Positions 8,553-16,138 of a stretch of DNA of 20,045 nt are shown here, piece after piece. A model generated the notes under the pieces. That model was not told where the DNA came from and did not search any database. It worked only from the letters and a program-made list of their open reading frames with translations. Source of the DNA: Zetaproteobacteria bacterium (GTDB taxonomy: Bacteria > Pseudomonadota > Zetaproteobacteria > Mariprofundales > Mariprofundaceae); contig JAJRTX010000311.1 of assembly GCA_021545665.1 (NCBI GenBank), forward strand, positions 1 through 20,045. The letters are read 5' to 3'. A program made the position numbers and the translations under genes. Positions within the stretch are counted from its first letter, which is position 1, and the number at the start of each line of letters is the position of its first letter.

Positions 8553-9349
8553 ATATATCAATTCATCCAACGGCCATGGTTGATTCAAAGGCTGAGTTGG
8601 GTTCAGGTGTCAGCATTGGCCCATACTGTCTGGTGGGACCTGATGTGGTGATGGGTGAGAACAGTGAACTACTTTCGCATGCGGTAGTGACAGGTCACAC
8701 CACCATGGGTGCAGGAAACAGGGTGTTTCCATTTTCTTCGATTGGTCAGGAACCACAGGATTTGAAATACAAAGGGGAAGATTCGGAAGTCATTATTGGC
8801 GATAATAATACATTTCGTGAAAATGTGACTGTCAATTCAGGCACCAAAGGCGGAGGTATGGTGACTCGAATCGGCAACGATAACATGTTGATGGCCTACT
8901 CCCATGTGGCGCATGACTGCGTTTTGGGAGACGGTATTGTGCTGGCCAACTGTTCAACACTTGCCGGTCATGTTGAAGTGGCTGATAACGCTATTATCGG
9001 TGGCTTGTCTGCTGTTCAGCAGTTTGTCCGTATTGGCCAGCTTGCCATGATAGGTGGCATGTCAGGAGTTACCAAGGATGTGCCCCCGTTTTGTCTTGTT
9101 GCCGGAGGTTATCGCGTAGGTTTAAGCGGATTGAATGTAATCGGATTAAAACGCCAGGGTTATAAACTGAAACAAACCAGGCGTTTGAAAGAGGTCTACC
9201 GGACGTTATTACAGGAGAGCGGCAAAAGGGATGAGCGCCTGGCTGCAGCCAGGGCATTGGCTGGCGAAGATGAATGTGCTCTCTCTCTAATTGAATTCAT
9301 AAGTAGTGCCAAACGTGGTCTGACCATGCATGGCCGTGATCCTGAATAG
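8549..9349 (+). CDS. lpxA: Acyl-ACP--UDP-N-acetylglucosamine O-acyltransferase
   Basis: First enzyme of lipid A synthesis, attaching a 3-hydroxyacyl chain to the 3-OH of UDP-GlcNAc. The 266-residue protein has hexapeptide repeats making a left-handed beta-helix to about residue 190, then an alpha-helical C-terminal domain. The catalytic His is in YSHVAHDC (residue 122, equal to E. coli His125). The run MIGGMSGVTKDVPP aligns Gly170 with E. coli Gly173, the hydrocarbon-ruler position. Gly there is associated with long chains of about C14, so this enzyme probably prefers a longer chain than the C10 type of Pseudomonas (inference). It overlaps fabZ by four bases. Confidence 0.97.
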   Translation: MNISIHPTAMVDSKAELGSGVSIGPYCLVGPDVVMGENSELLSHAVVTGHTTMGAGNRVFPFSSIGQEPQDLKYKGEDSEVIIGDNNTFRENVTVNSGTKGGGMVTRIGNDNMLMAYSHVAHDCVLGDGIVLANCSTLAGHVEVADNAIIGGLSAVQQFVRIGQLAMIGGMSGVTKDVPPFCLVAGGYRVGLSGLNVIGLKRQGYKLKQTRRLKEVYRTLLQESGKRDERLAAARALAGEDECALSLIEFISSAKRGLTMHGRDPE

Positions 9350-9356
9350 CACAGTT

Positions 9357-10181
9357 ATGGTAACTGAAGCGGAGGTGAAAATTGGCCTCATTGCTGGCTA
9401 TGGGCACTTTCCTTTAGAGCTGGCGACATCATTGAATGCGGCAGGACTGGAGGTTCATGCTGTTGCCGCACGAGAAGAAACCAACCAGGATATTGAGAAC
9501 ATTGTAGCATCAACCTGTTGGCTGCATGTTGGACAGATTGGCGGCATGATAAAAGCATTCAAAAAAGCGGGGGTTGAAAAAGTTGTCATGGCCGGGAAAG
9601 TACGAAAATTGCATCTGTTTAGAAATTTCCGCCCTGATTTAACAGCCGTGAAAGGTTTACTGCGTCTCAAAGACCGCCGTGATGATTCTATTCTCAATAC
9701 TCTTGCAGGTTTATTGGCGGAAGAGGGTCTCACATTAATTTCTCAGACTTTTTATGCCGGTGAAATGCTCGCCAGAAATGGTCATATTGCCGGGCCATTC
9801 GCGAAAAATCGTGTAGATGATATTCAGTTCGGTTTCAGTCAGGCAAAAGAGATTGCCGGTCTGGATATTGGTCAGACCATTGTGGTTCAGAATCAGGCTA
9901 TCCTGGCGGTTGAAGCTATCGAAGGCACTGATGAAGCCATTCGTCGCGGTGGCAGCTTCGGTAGTGGTAAGGCCGCAGTCATTAAAGTGGCCAAACCGGA
10001 TCAGGATTTACGTTTTGATGTTCCGGCTGTCGGCCCGGATACACTTGAAACGATGCATGCTTCCGGTTGTACATTTCTGGCTATTGAGAGTGGTAAGACA
10101 TTGATGATTGAGCGCCAGCGCTTTTTTAATCTGGCTACGCAGTATGGCATTTCTGTTTATGGATATACTGAAAAGTCCTGA
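9357..10181 (+). CDS. lpxI: UDP-2,3-diacylglucosamine pyrophosphatase LpxI (DUF1009 family)
   Basis: Hydrolyses UDP-2,3-diacylglucosamine to lipid X and UMP, the step between LpxD and LpxB. It is unrelated in sequence to the LpxH used by E. coli. The N-terminus reads KIGLIAGYGHFPLELATSL, with the glycine-rich start of the LpxI N-domain. The C-terminal domain has DDSILNTLAGLLAEEGL, GQTIVVQNQAILAVEAIEGTD, RRGGSFGSGKAAVIKVAKP and FDVPAVGPDTL. The last contains an Asp (about residue 221) that plausibly matches the catalytic metal-site Asp known in Caulobacter LpxI. Start choice is weak: ATG 9357 sits 7 bases after the lpxA stop without a clear SD; ATG 9330 (283 residues, overlapping lpxA) and GTG 9375 are alternatives. 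Confidence 0.93.
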   Translation: MVTEAEVKIGLIAGYGHFPLELATSLNAAGLEVHAVAAREETNQDIENIVASTCWLHVGQIGGMIKAFKKAGVEKVVMAGKVRKLHLFRNFRPDLTAVKGLLRLKDRRDDSILNTLAGLLAEEGLTLISQTFYAGEMLARNGHIAGPFAKNRVDDIQFGFSQAKEIAGLDIGQTIVVQNQAILAVEAIEGTDEAIRRGGSFGSGKAAVIKVAKPDQDLRFDVPAVGPDTLETMHASGCTFLAIESGKTLMIERQRFFNLATQYGISVYGYTEKS

Positions 10182-10187
10182 AACATC

Positions 10188-11351
10188 ATGAAACAGCTAT
10201 TTATCAGTGCGGGTGAAACCTCTGGTGATATCCATGCGGCAACCGTAGTTGCTGAAGTTCGGCGGCGTTTTCCTGATATAAAGATGCATGGACTTGCCGG
10301 AACCCGGATGAGAAAAGCAGGCTGTTTTATGCTGTGTGATATGCACGAGCTGAATGTAATGGGTCTGACTGATGTTTTCCGAGCCTTGCCACGTATTCGC
10401 CGTATTGAAAAGGAGTTACTGTCCTGGTGTAAAGAACATCGACCGGAAGTTGCGGTACTTGTTGATTTTTCAAGTTTTCACATGCGTCTTGGACGAAAGC
10501 TACGGGCCATGGGCATCCCCGTATTACATTTTATTGCCCCCAAACTTTGGGCCTGGGGCGCATGGCGAATTTCAAAGCTTAAGAAATCACAAGACAGGTT
10601 GGCCTGTATACTTCCGTTTGAGCCTGAGTGGTTTTTAAATCGTGGTATCAGCGCGGTTTATGTGGGTAATCCCAGCATACAAACATGTGCGGGAGGCTGG
10701 ACTAGGGAAGAACTGAAAGACCAACTTGGTATTGGAACTGATATACGACTTCTAGCACTATTGCCGGGAAGTCGTTCTCAGGAATTGAAAGTACATGTAC
10801 CAATATTAACAGAGGTATGGAAGCAGATTCACCTGAAATTTCCCGATATAGCCTGTGTAATACCGGTTGCTCCGGGTATACAGATGGATGATATGCAAGA
10901 GTTATGGGATGCTGGAGCTATACCTTTGTCACGCACAGAAGCGGATTTTGCATTACGTGCTGATGCTGCCGTTGCCGTTTCCGGTACGGCAACACTTGAA
11001 CTGGCTTTATGGAATGTACCAAGTGTATTGATTTACCGTGCTTCACCATTGATGGCATTTATGGCCAGGCGACTGGTAAAGCTGAAGTGTGCAGGGTTGG
11101 CTAATATCATTCTTGGTGACAAGGATGTAATGCCTGAATTGATACAGGAAGCATGTACAGTGGATAATATCACCGCAGCTATCTTACCCTTGCTCCAAAA
11201 TGAGGCTCCGGCTCAGTTACAACGAAAAGAGTTTTCGGTGTTGCGTAAAACTCTGGGAGCAAGGCACGCTTCATCCGGCGTGGTCGATATGCTTGCTGAT
11301 CTGAGCAATCATGATCGAATTAGTGGACTTACTCATTCATCAGGCCTTTAA
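10188..11351 (+). CDS. lpxB: Lipid-A-disaccharide synthase
   Basis: Membrane-associated GT-B glycosyltransferase (family GT19) that joins lipid X with UDP-diacylglucosamine to give the lipid A disaccharide. The 387-residue protein begins with the nucleotide-fold motif FISAGETSGDIHAATVV. The acceptor half carries VLVDFSSFHMRLGRKL and HFIAPKLWAWG. The donor half shows LLALLPGSRSQELK (phosphate-binding loop) and AVAVSGTATLELALWNVPSV, both family hallmarks. It starts 6 bases after lpxI, which supplies lipid X. The last gene of the lpx run, it is followed by 87 bases containing a candidate promoter for the next group. Confidence 0.97.
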   Translation: MKQLFISAGETSGDIHAATVVAEVRRRFPDIKMHGLAGTRMRKAGCFMLCDMHELNVMGLTDVFRALPRIRRIEKELLSWCKEHRPEVAVLVDFSSFHMRLGRKLRAMGIPVLHFIAPKLWAWGAWRISKLKKSQDRLACILPFEPEWFLNRGISAVYVGNPSIQTCAGGWTREELKDQLGIGTDIRLLALLPGSRSQELKVHVPILTEVWKQIHLKFPDIACVIPVAPGIQMDDMQELWDAGAIPLSRTEADFALRADAAVAVSGTATLELALWNVPSVLIYRASPLMAFMARRLVKLKCAGLANIILGDKDVMPELIQEACTVDNITAAILPLLQNEAPAQLQRKEFSVLRKTLGARHASSGVVDMLADLSNHDRISGLTHSSGL

Positions 11352-11365
11352 CTGATTGCTGTGGT

Positions 11366-11378
11366 AGCTTTTGAAGCT
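11366..11378 (+). repeat. Short inverted repeat next to the yceD promoter
   Basis: AGCTT-TTG-AAGCT forms a 5-bp inverted repeat whose last base touches the candidate -35 element at 11378. It could be a protein site, or simply a short weak hairpin after lpxB. No T tract follows, so it does not look like a terminator. Confidence 0.3.
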
Positions 11379-11405
11379 TGACCCACTATTGGCATTATTG
11401 ATAAT
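11378..11405 (+). promoter_or_regulatory. Candidate sigma-70 promoter for yceD-rpmF-plsX-fab
   Basis: TTGACC (11378-11383, 5 of 6 to TTGACA) and GATAAT (11400-11405, 5 of 6 to TATAAT) are separated by 16 bases. The stretch after the -10 is GCGCGCC (11406-11412), a GC-rich discriminator like those of stringently controlled promoters. The yceD start lies about 27 bases beyond the expected transcript start. This would make yceD the first gene of a growth-rate-coupled operon joining a ribosomal protein to lipid synthesis (inference). Confidence 0.5.
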
Positions 11406-11438
11406 GCGCGCCTGCGCGCGGTATGGTCGGAGGTAGTT

Positions 11439-11966
11439 GTGTCTCGGCACTGGTTGGTTACATTGCAGGGGCTTCCGGACTCAGGTAGAGCATGGGATGA
11501 AAATGTTTCCAGACATTTACTGGAAGATACAGAGCATGGAACAGTAGATGCTTTATCCGGTCTGTGTAATGATATGCATTGGAAACTGTTACTTGATCAT
11601 CGGGATAATTTGTTTTATTTGCATGGGCAGTGGCATGGCGTTATTAAACGTAAATGTAGCCGTTGTAATGCTGAGTTTGGTTGTCATATTGAAGGCTGGA
11701 CAGAGCGGAGTTTTCAAATGGGGTCGTCCCCGGATGAAAATGAGAATGAATGTGAATGCCTGGCAGTGCCTGGCAAAATTGATTTGCTGGACGTTATGCG
11801 GGAAGAAGTATGGCTTGCCTGGAAAGCAGATGTAATCTGCAGTGATACGTGTAAAGGTTTATGTTCTGGATGTGGATGTAGTTTAAATATAGAGGCATGT
11901 CGGTGCGAGAAAGATGGTAGAGATCATCCACTTGCGGCATTACGCAAGTTAAAGCTGGATGCATAA
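11439..11966 (+). CDS. yceD: DUF177 / YceD family protein (23S rRNA accumulation protein)
   Basis: YceD-family proteins lie next to rpmF in most bacteria and plants; the E. coli member is needed for normal 23S rRNA levels, but the molecular action is not settled. The 175-residue protein starts at GTG 11439, 5 bases after GGAGG (11429-11433). The middle has KRKCSRCNAEFGC. The C-terminus has the family Cys-rich block CKGLCSGCGCSLNIEAC and ends LAALRKLKLDA, as in typical DUF177 proteins. The Cys pairs suggest bound zinc. It lies 53 bases before rpmF and probably begins the operon. Functional naming is by family and context. Confidence 0.9.
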   Translation: MSRHWLVTLQGLPDSGRAWDENVSRHLLEDTEHGTVDALSGLCNDMHWKLLLDHRDNLFYLHGQWHGVIKRKCSRCNAEFGCHIEGWTERSFQMGSSPDENENECECLAVPGKIDLLDVMREEVWLAWKADVICSDTCKGLCSGCGCSLNIEACRCEKDGRDHPLAALRKLKLDA

Positions 11967-12019
11967 GGTTTCACTCAAAGCGCTATAGTTGTTTCATGTT
12001 AATGAAAGGAGATTAGAAG

Positions 12020-12202
12020 ATGGCAGTTCCAAAGAGAAAAACAAGCACATCAAAGCGCAATATGCGCCGTGCACATGATCGAATCATTCCTGCAGGGATG
12101 AGCGAATGCCCTGAATGTGGAGAGATGATGCGCCCGCATCATGCCTGTCCGCACTGTGGTACTTACAAGGGCCGTGAAGTAAAAGCTTCCAACGAGGAAT
12201 AG
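12020..12202 (+). CDS. rpmF: 50S ribosomal protein L32 (zinc-binding form)
   Basis: Small protein of the large ribosomal subunit. The 60-residue sequence starts [20 protein letters not shown], the basic rRNA-binding tail of L32. It contains CPECG followed by CPHCG, a four-Cys zinc ribbon. The C+ form is kept here, unlike E. coli L32, which lacks the zinc cysteines. A strong AAAGGAG at 12004-12010 lies 9 bases before the ATG. It sits between yceD and plsX, the usual order. Confidence 0.98.
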   Translation: MAVPKRKTSTSKRNMRRAHDRIIPAGMSECPECGEMMRPHHACPHCGTYKGREVKASNEE

Positions 12203-12235
12203 ATTATTTATTTAATCCGGGTGTTTTCTCTGAAA

Positions 12236-12250
12236 CAGGCACTTTGCCTG
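12236..12250 (+). promoter_or_regulatory. Small hairpin just before the plsX ribosome binding site
   Basis: CAGGC-ACTTT-GCCTG gives a perfect 5-bp stem with a 5-base loop. It ends 2 bases before the weak CAGG that serves the plsX TTG start. No T tract follows, so a role in translation or RNA processing between rpmF and plsX is more plausible than termination (inference). Confidence 0.35.
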
Positions 12251-12263
12251 GCAGGTTGTAGCC

Positions 12264-13298
12264 TTGCCCCGTAAGCATATTCGTATTCTGCTTGATGGGC
12301 ATGGTGGCGATGCAGCACCTGGTATCGTGCTGGATGCTTTGGAAGTTGCTTTAAAGGCAAACTTTTCCGCCCAGTATTCAGGTGCTATAAGGTTGGGTAT
12401 TGTAGGTCAGGAAGAAGTAATTCAACCATTGCTGCAAGCGCGAGGCATTGAAGAGCGTGTTGAGTTGATTGCAGCAACAGAAGTGGTAGAAATGCATGAA
12501 TCACCACTTCATGCCATGCGCTGGAAAAAAGATTCTTCCATGCATGTTGGTGCACGCGCAATCAGGGACGGACACTGGGATGCTTTGGTTAGTGCAGGAA
12601 ATACCGGTGCCTTGATGGCGATTTCAAAATTCATGCTTAAAACATTGCCGGGGATTGATCGTCCGGCTCTGGCTTCAATGATTCCTGCCATGCATGGCAA
12701 GCGAACCCTGATGCTGGATGCTGGTGCCAATGCGGAGTGCAATTCAGGCCATCTGGTTCAGTTTGCCATTATGGGTTCCTGTTATATGCAGGACGCAGAA
12801 GGTGTTGAATTCCCCCGTGTGGGACTGTTGAATATCGGCAGTGAAGATATCAAGGGAACCGATGTAATCAAACTGACATCAAGTAAACTGGCGGAAACAG
12901 AGTTAAATTTTATTGGCAATATTGAAGGTACTGATCTTTCTTCTGGCAATGTCGACGTAGTAGTCTGTGATGGTTTTGTCGGCAATGTGGCGCTGAAAAC
13001 TATCGAGGGAACAGCCAGATGGCTAATTAGTAATATGAAAGCTGAATTTGCTTCCGGTGTGGCTTCCAAAACAGGAGCTTTGTTGGCTCGTGGTGCGTTA
13101 AATCGTTTCCGGGATTCGCTGAATCCCAGTAGATATAACGGGGCACCGCTGCTTGGTCTTAATGGTATTGTAGTGAAAAGCCATGGTGGGACTGATGCAG
13201 AAGGTTTTGTTACCGCCATTTCAATGGCTTGCCGCGAAGTGGGTGAGAATCTGACCGATCACATCGCACAATCTGTTCAGGATTTAATGGAAACATGA
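12264..13298 (+). CDS. plsX: Phosphate acyltransferase PlsX
   Basis: Peripheral membrane enzyme making acyl-phosphate from acyl-ACP and phosphate, the donor for PlsY at the start of phospholipid synthesis. The 344-residue protein carries SAGNTGALMA, LDAGANAEC, IGSEDIKGTDVIK, VVCDGFVGNVALKTIEG and RYNGAPLLGLNGIVVKSHGGTDAEGF, all diagnostic. TTG at 12264 is the only plausible start: an in-frame stop is at 12231, and no ATG or GTG lies between that and the conserved N-terminus. Oddly, the usual DAMGGD or DVMGGD motif reads DGHGGD (about residues 11-16). It overlaps fabH by ATGA. Confidence 0.95.
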   Translation: MPRKHIRILLDGHGGDAAPGIVLDALEVALKANFSAQYSGAIRLGIVGQEEVIQPLLQARGIEERVELIAATEVVEMHESPLHAMRWKKDSSMHVGARAIRDGHWDALVSAGNTGALMAISKFMLKTLPGIDRPALASMIPAMHGKRTLMLDAGANAECNSGHLVQFAIMGSCYMQDAEGVEFPRVGLLNIGSEDIKGTDVIKLTSSKLAETELNFIGNIEGTDLSSGNVDVVVCDGFVGNVALKTIEGTARWLISNMKAEFASGVASKTGALLARGALNRFRDSLNPSRYNGAPLLGLNGIVVKSHGGTDAEGFVTAISMACREVGENLTDHIAQSVQDLMET

Positions 13299-14320
13299 AG
13301 ATATCGACAGAGCAGCCGAACATCCATATTGTGGGTATTGGCGGTTATCTGCCAGAACGCATTCTGACCAATGCTGAGCTTGCCGATATGGTCGATACTA
13401 CAGATCAGTGGATTGTCGAACGTACTGGTATTCACCAGCGGCATATTATTGCTGAACATCAAATGACTTCAGATTTGGCTGTCGAGGCAGCTAAAGCTGC
13501 ACTGAAAGATGCAGGTTTTGGTATTGATGATATTGATGCGCTGATTGTGGCAACCACAACGCCGGATATGATTTTTCCTGCAACGGCAACAGTTGTGCAA
13601 TCCAAACTGGGTGGTAAGGGTTTTCCTGCCTGGGATATTCAGGCGGTCTGTTCAGGCTTTGTTTATGCTTTGGCACAAGCCGATGGCATGATGAGATCCG
13701 GCATGTTCAGGCGCGTCCTTATCATTGGCGCTGAATCTATGAGCCGCATAGTTAACTGGAAGGATCGCGGTACATGCATTCTGTTCGGCGACGGTGCGGG
13801 GGCTGTAGTACTCGAATCACGGCAGCAAGAGGGCGGCATTATCGGTTCAGTGTTGCATGCCGATGGTTCATATCGGGATCTTTTGAAAGCACATCACCCG
13901 CATCCGCCATCCAGTCCGGAATTGTACCATGAAGATTGTGATTTTTCTGTTGATTCTGCCGGTGCTGCGGCCGTAGAGATGAAGGGTAACGAAGTGTTTC
14001 GTGTTGCGGTTACCAAGCTTGGGCAGGTGGTAATCGAAATTCTTGAAGTCCATGGTTTTTGTAGTGAAGATATTGACTGGCTGGTTCCGCATCAGGCCAA
14101 TATTCGAATTATTCAGGCTACGGCCAGGAAATTGGGTATGAATATGGATTGTGTTGCACTGACAGTTGCAGAACATGGCAATACGTCGTCAGCCAGTGTG
14201 CCGCTGGCACTGAATGACCTGTATCTCAATGGTCGTCTGCAGCAGGGGCAGCTCATACTGCTGGAAGCATTTGCCGGTGGTTTCGCCTGGGGTGCCAATT
14301 TATTACGCTGGTCAAAATAA
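13295..14320 (+). CDS. fabH: Beta-ketoacyl-ACP synthase III
   Basis: Starts fatty acid synthesis by condensing acetyl-CoA with malonyl-ACP. The thiolase-fold triad is complete: Cys119 in IQAVCSGFVYAL, His266 in VPHQANIRII and Asn296 in EHGNTSSASVP. RTGIHQRHI and LFGDGAGAVVLE are also typical. At 341 residues it is longer than E. coli FabH (317). Comparing Cys-to-His distances, about 15 extra residues lie between the first two catalytic residues, around 199-222 (a KAHHPHPPSSPEL segment). The N-terminus is about 7 residues longer. It overlaps plsX and is followed by 106 bases before fabD. Confidence 0.95.
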   Translation: MKISTEQPNIHIVGIGGYLPERILTNAELADMVDTTDQWIVERTGIHQRHIIAEHQMTSDLAVEAAKAALKDAGFGIDDIDALIVATTTPDMIFPATATVVQSKLGGKGFPAWDIQAVCSGFVYALAQADGMMRSGMFRRVLIIGAESMSRIVNWKDRGTCILFGDGAGAVVLESRQQEGGIIGSVLHADGSYRDLLKAHHPHPPSSPELYHEDCDFSVDSAGAAAVEMKGNEVFRVAVTKLGQVVIEILEVHGFCSEDIDWLVPHQANIRIIQATARKLGMNMDCVALTVAEHGNTSSASVPLALNDLYLNGRLQQGQLILLEAFAGGFAWGANLLRWSK

Positions 14321-14414
14321 ATAATATGCTTACCACAAAGATCATGAAGGTGAAAAAATATTTCTACGACAAGCTTTGCTTTGTTCGAAGAGTTTCGTGC
14401 CCTTCGGGGTAAAA

Positions 14415-14419
14415 AAGGA
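14415..14419 (+). promoter_or_regulatory. Ribosome binding site setting the fabD start
   Basis: AAGGA lies 7 bases before ATG 14427. It supports that start over the in-frame ATG at 14376, which would add 17 residues with no family counterpart. Confidence 0.6.
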
Positions 14420-14426
14420 TTTGGAA

Positions 14427-15374
14427 ATGACTGATTTTGCTTTTTTATTTCCCGGACAGGGTTCTCAGTCCAAAGGCATGCTGGATGCCTTCGTTGATTC
14501 TGCTGTCGTAAGCAGTACGCTGGAAGAGGCATCGGATGCCCTGGGTTATGATATGGCAACATTGATTCGTGATGATGCGGATCAAAAGCTGGGGTTAACC
14601 GAATATACGCAACCAGCATTGTTGACCGCTTCAACTGCAGTATTACGCCTGTGGCGCGAGTTGGGTGGCAGAGAGCCAGATCATGTAGCCGGTCATTCAC
14701 TGGGTGAGTATAGCGCTCTGGTTGCAGCAGGAGTTCTGGATTTTGCCGATGCTGTGCAGCTGGTTTCTTTTCGTGGCAAGTCGATGACTGAAGCTGTGCC
14801 AGCCGGAGTGGGGCGCATGGCGGCTATTCTGGGTCTTGCTGATGATGTTCTGGAAGGATTATGTAAGCAGGTTTCTACGGCGACCAGTCAGGTATGGGCA
14901 GTGAATTACAATTGCCCGGGGCAACTGGTGGTTGCAGGGCATGCATCTGCAGTCGATTGTTTGATTGAGACTGCTAAACAGGCAGGTGCCAGACGTGCCT
15001 TGCCACTGGCAGTCAGTGCACCATCACATACACCTTTGATGCAGTCCGCAGCAGAAGCCATGTCACTTCATTTACAGGAAGTTGTATTCCATAAACCATC
15101 ATGTCCAATATGGACAAATGTTGATGCATCAGCCAAACAGGATGTGAATGATATTCGCGCTGCACTTGTCAAACAGCTGGTGGCTCCGGTACGCTGGACT
15201 GAAACCATTCAGGGTTTAAAATGTGCCGACATTTTGCTTGCTGTTGAGATGGGGCCGGGTAAAGTATTGGCAGGCCTTGGCAAGCGCATTGAACGGGATA
15301 TTGTTGTCAGCAATGTGCTGACACCTGCGTTACTTGAAGCCAGCGTGGCTGCTGCAGTGACTGCAAGTGAATAA
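14427..15374 (+). CDS. fabD: Malonyl-CoA--ACP transacylase
   Basis: Moves malonyl from CoA to ACP, supplying the extender for FAS II. From ATG 14427 the protein is 315 residues and begins MTDFAFLFPGQGSQSKGM, the standard FabD start. The nucleophile Ser91 is in GHSLGEYSALVA and the catalytic His201 in SAPSHTPLM, matching E. coli Ser92/His201. YTQPALLTAS and PVRWTETI are also family blocks. The 106 bases before it hold no clear promoter, only a bulged stem near 14366-14388 and a 3-bp UUCG stem at 14400-14409. Confidence 0.96.
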   Translation: MTDFAFLFPGQGSQSKGMLDAFVDSAVVSSTLEEASDALGYDMATLIRDDADQKLGLTEYTQPALLTASTAVLRLWRELGGREPDHVAGHSLGEYSALVAAGVLDFADAVQLVSFRGKSMTEAVPAGVGRMAAILGLADDVLEGLCKQVSTATSQVWAVNYNCPGQLVVAGHASAVDCLIETAKQAGARRALPLAVSAPSHTPLMQSAAEAMSLHLQEVVFHKPSCPIWTNVDASAKQDVNDIRAALVKQLVAPVRWTETIQGLKCADILLAVEMGPGKVLAGLGKRIERDIVVSNVLTPALLEASVAAAVTASE

Positions 15375-15375
15375 A

Positions 15376-15383
15376 GAGAGGAG
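15376..15383 (+). promoter_or_regulatory. Ribosome binding site setting the fabG start
   Basis: GAGAGGAG lies 4 bases before ATG 15388. The site argues against the upstream in-frame GTG at 15367, which overlaps the end of fabD and has this SD sequence inside its own coding region. Confidence 0.65.
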
Positions 15384-15387
15384 TGAG

Positions 15388-16134
15388 ATGAGTGATTCTG
15401 AGCAGAAAATAGCATTAATTACTGGTGCAGGCAGGGGTATTGGCTATCTGATTGCCATGAAGCTGGCCAATGATGGATTTAATCTGGCCATCTGTGATAT
15501 TAGTGAGGATTCCATCAATCAGGCTGTGGCTTTGCTGACTGAGGAAACCAGTGTACAAGTGCTTGCGGCAGCTGTAAATGTTGCGAACCGTGAACAGATT
15601 CAGTCTTTTGTGGCGGATACGGCAAAGCATTTTGGCCGTCTCGATGTACTTGTAAATAACGCCGGAATCACCCGTGACAATCTTTCTATGCGTATGAAGG
15701 TTGATGAATGGCAATCAGTGATTGATGTCAATCTGTCTTCGGTATTTCATGCCTCACAGGCAGCCTTAAAGCCAATGATGCGAGCCAGATCAGGGCGTAT
15801 TATCAGTATCTCGTCGGTAGTGGCATCCATGGGTAATGCCGGACAGCTCAATTACTGCGCCAGTAAGGGTGGCATTGAAGGTATGACACGCTCTTTGGCC
15901 AGAGAAGTGGGATCAAGGGGTATTACAGTGAATGCTGTCGCACCCGGATTTATTGCCACAAGCATGACCGAAAAGCTGAGTGATGATATCCATGCCAAAT
16001 TAACAGCGCAGATTCCACTTGGCTATCTGGGTCAGCCGGAAGATGTTGCCAATGCAGTTGCCTTTCTTGCCAGTGACCAGGCGGGTTATATTTCCGGTCA
16101 GGTTCTGCATGTGAACGGTGGCATGTACATGTAG
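15388..16134 (+). CDS. fabG: 3-oxoacyl-ACP reductase FabG
   Basis: NADPH-dependent ketoreductase of FAS II and a member of the SDR superfamily. The 248-residue protein has the Rossmann glycine motif TGAGRGIG at 12-19, NNAG at 90-93 and the catalytic Ser143-Tyr156-Lys160 set (ISSVVASMGN, then NYCASKGG). AVAPGFIATSMTEKL and SGQVLHVNGGMYM are typical later blocks. It lies 13 bases after fabD. A 97-base gap with inverted repeats separates it from acpP. The chromosomal context between fabD and acpP makes this the essential FabG rather than another SDR. Confidence 0.97.
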   Translation: MSDSEQKIALITGAGRGIGYLIAMKLANDGFNLAICDISEDSINQAVALLTEETSVQVLAAAVNVANREQIQSFVADTAKHFGRLDVLVNNAGITRDNLSMRMKVDEWQSVIDVNLSSVFHASQAALKPMMRARSGRIISISSVVASMGNAGQLNYCASKGGIEGMTRSLAREVGSRGITVNAVAPGFIATSMTEKLSDDIHAKLTAQIPLGYLGQPEDVANAVAFLASDQAGYISGQVLHVNGGMYM

Positions 16135-16138
16135 CCTT

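Noticed and set aside
12782..13219. 145-residue minus-strand reading frame inside plsX
   Set aside because: Antisense to conserved PlsX motifs, Ser/Pro-rich as expected of a shadow frame.
14400..14409. CCC-TTCG-GGG hairpin before fabD as a terminator
   Set aside because: Only 3 bp of stem and followed by an A run, not T; no reason to end transcription inside the fab cluster.
14113..14700. 195-residue minus-strand reading frame crossing the fabH-fabD gap
   Set aside because: It is mostly antisense to the catalytic parts of FabH and FabD and shows no domain; the gap itself is too short to hold a separate gene.
15367..15387. GTG extension of fabG
   Set aside because: The added residues have no family counterpart and contain the SD sequence for ATG 15388.
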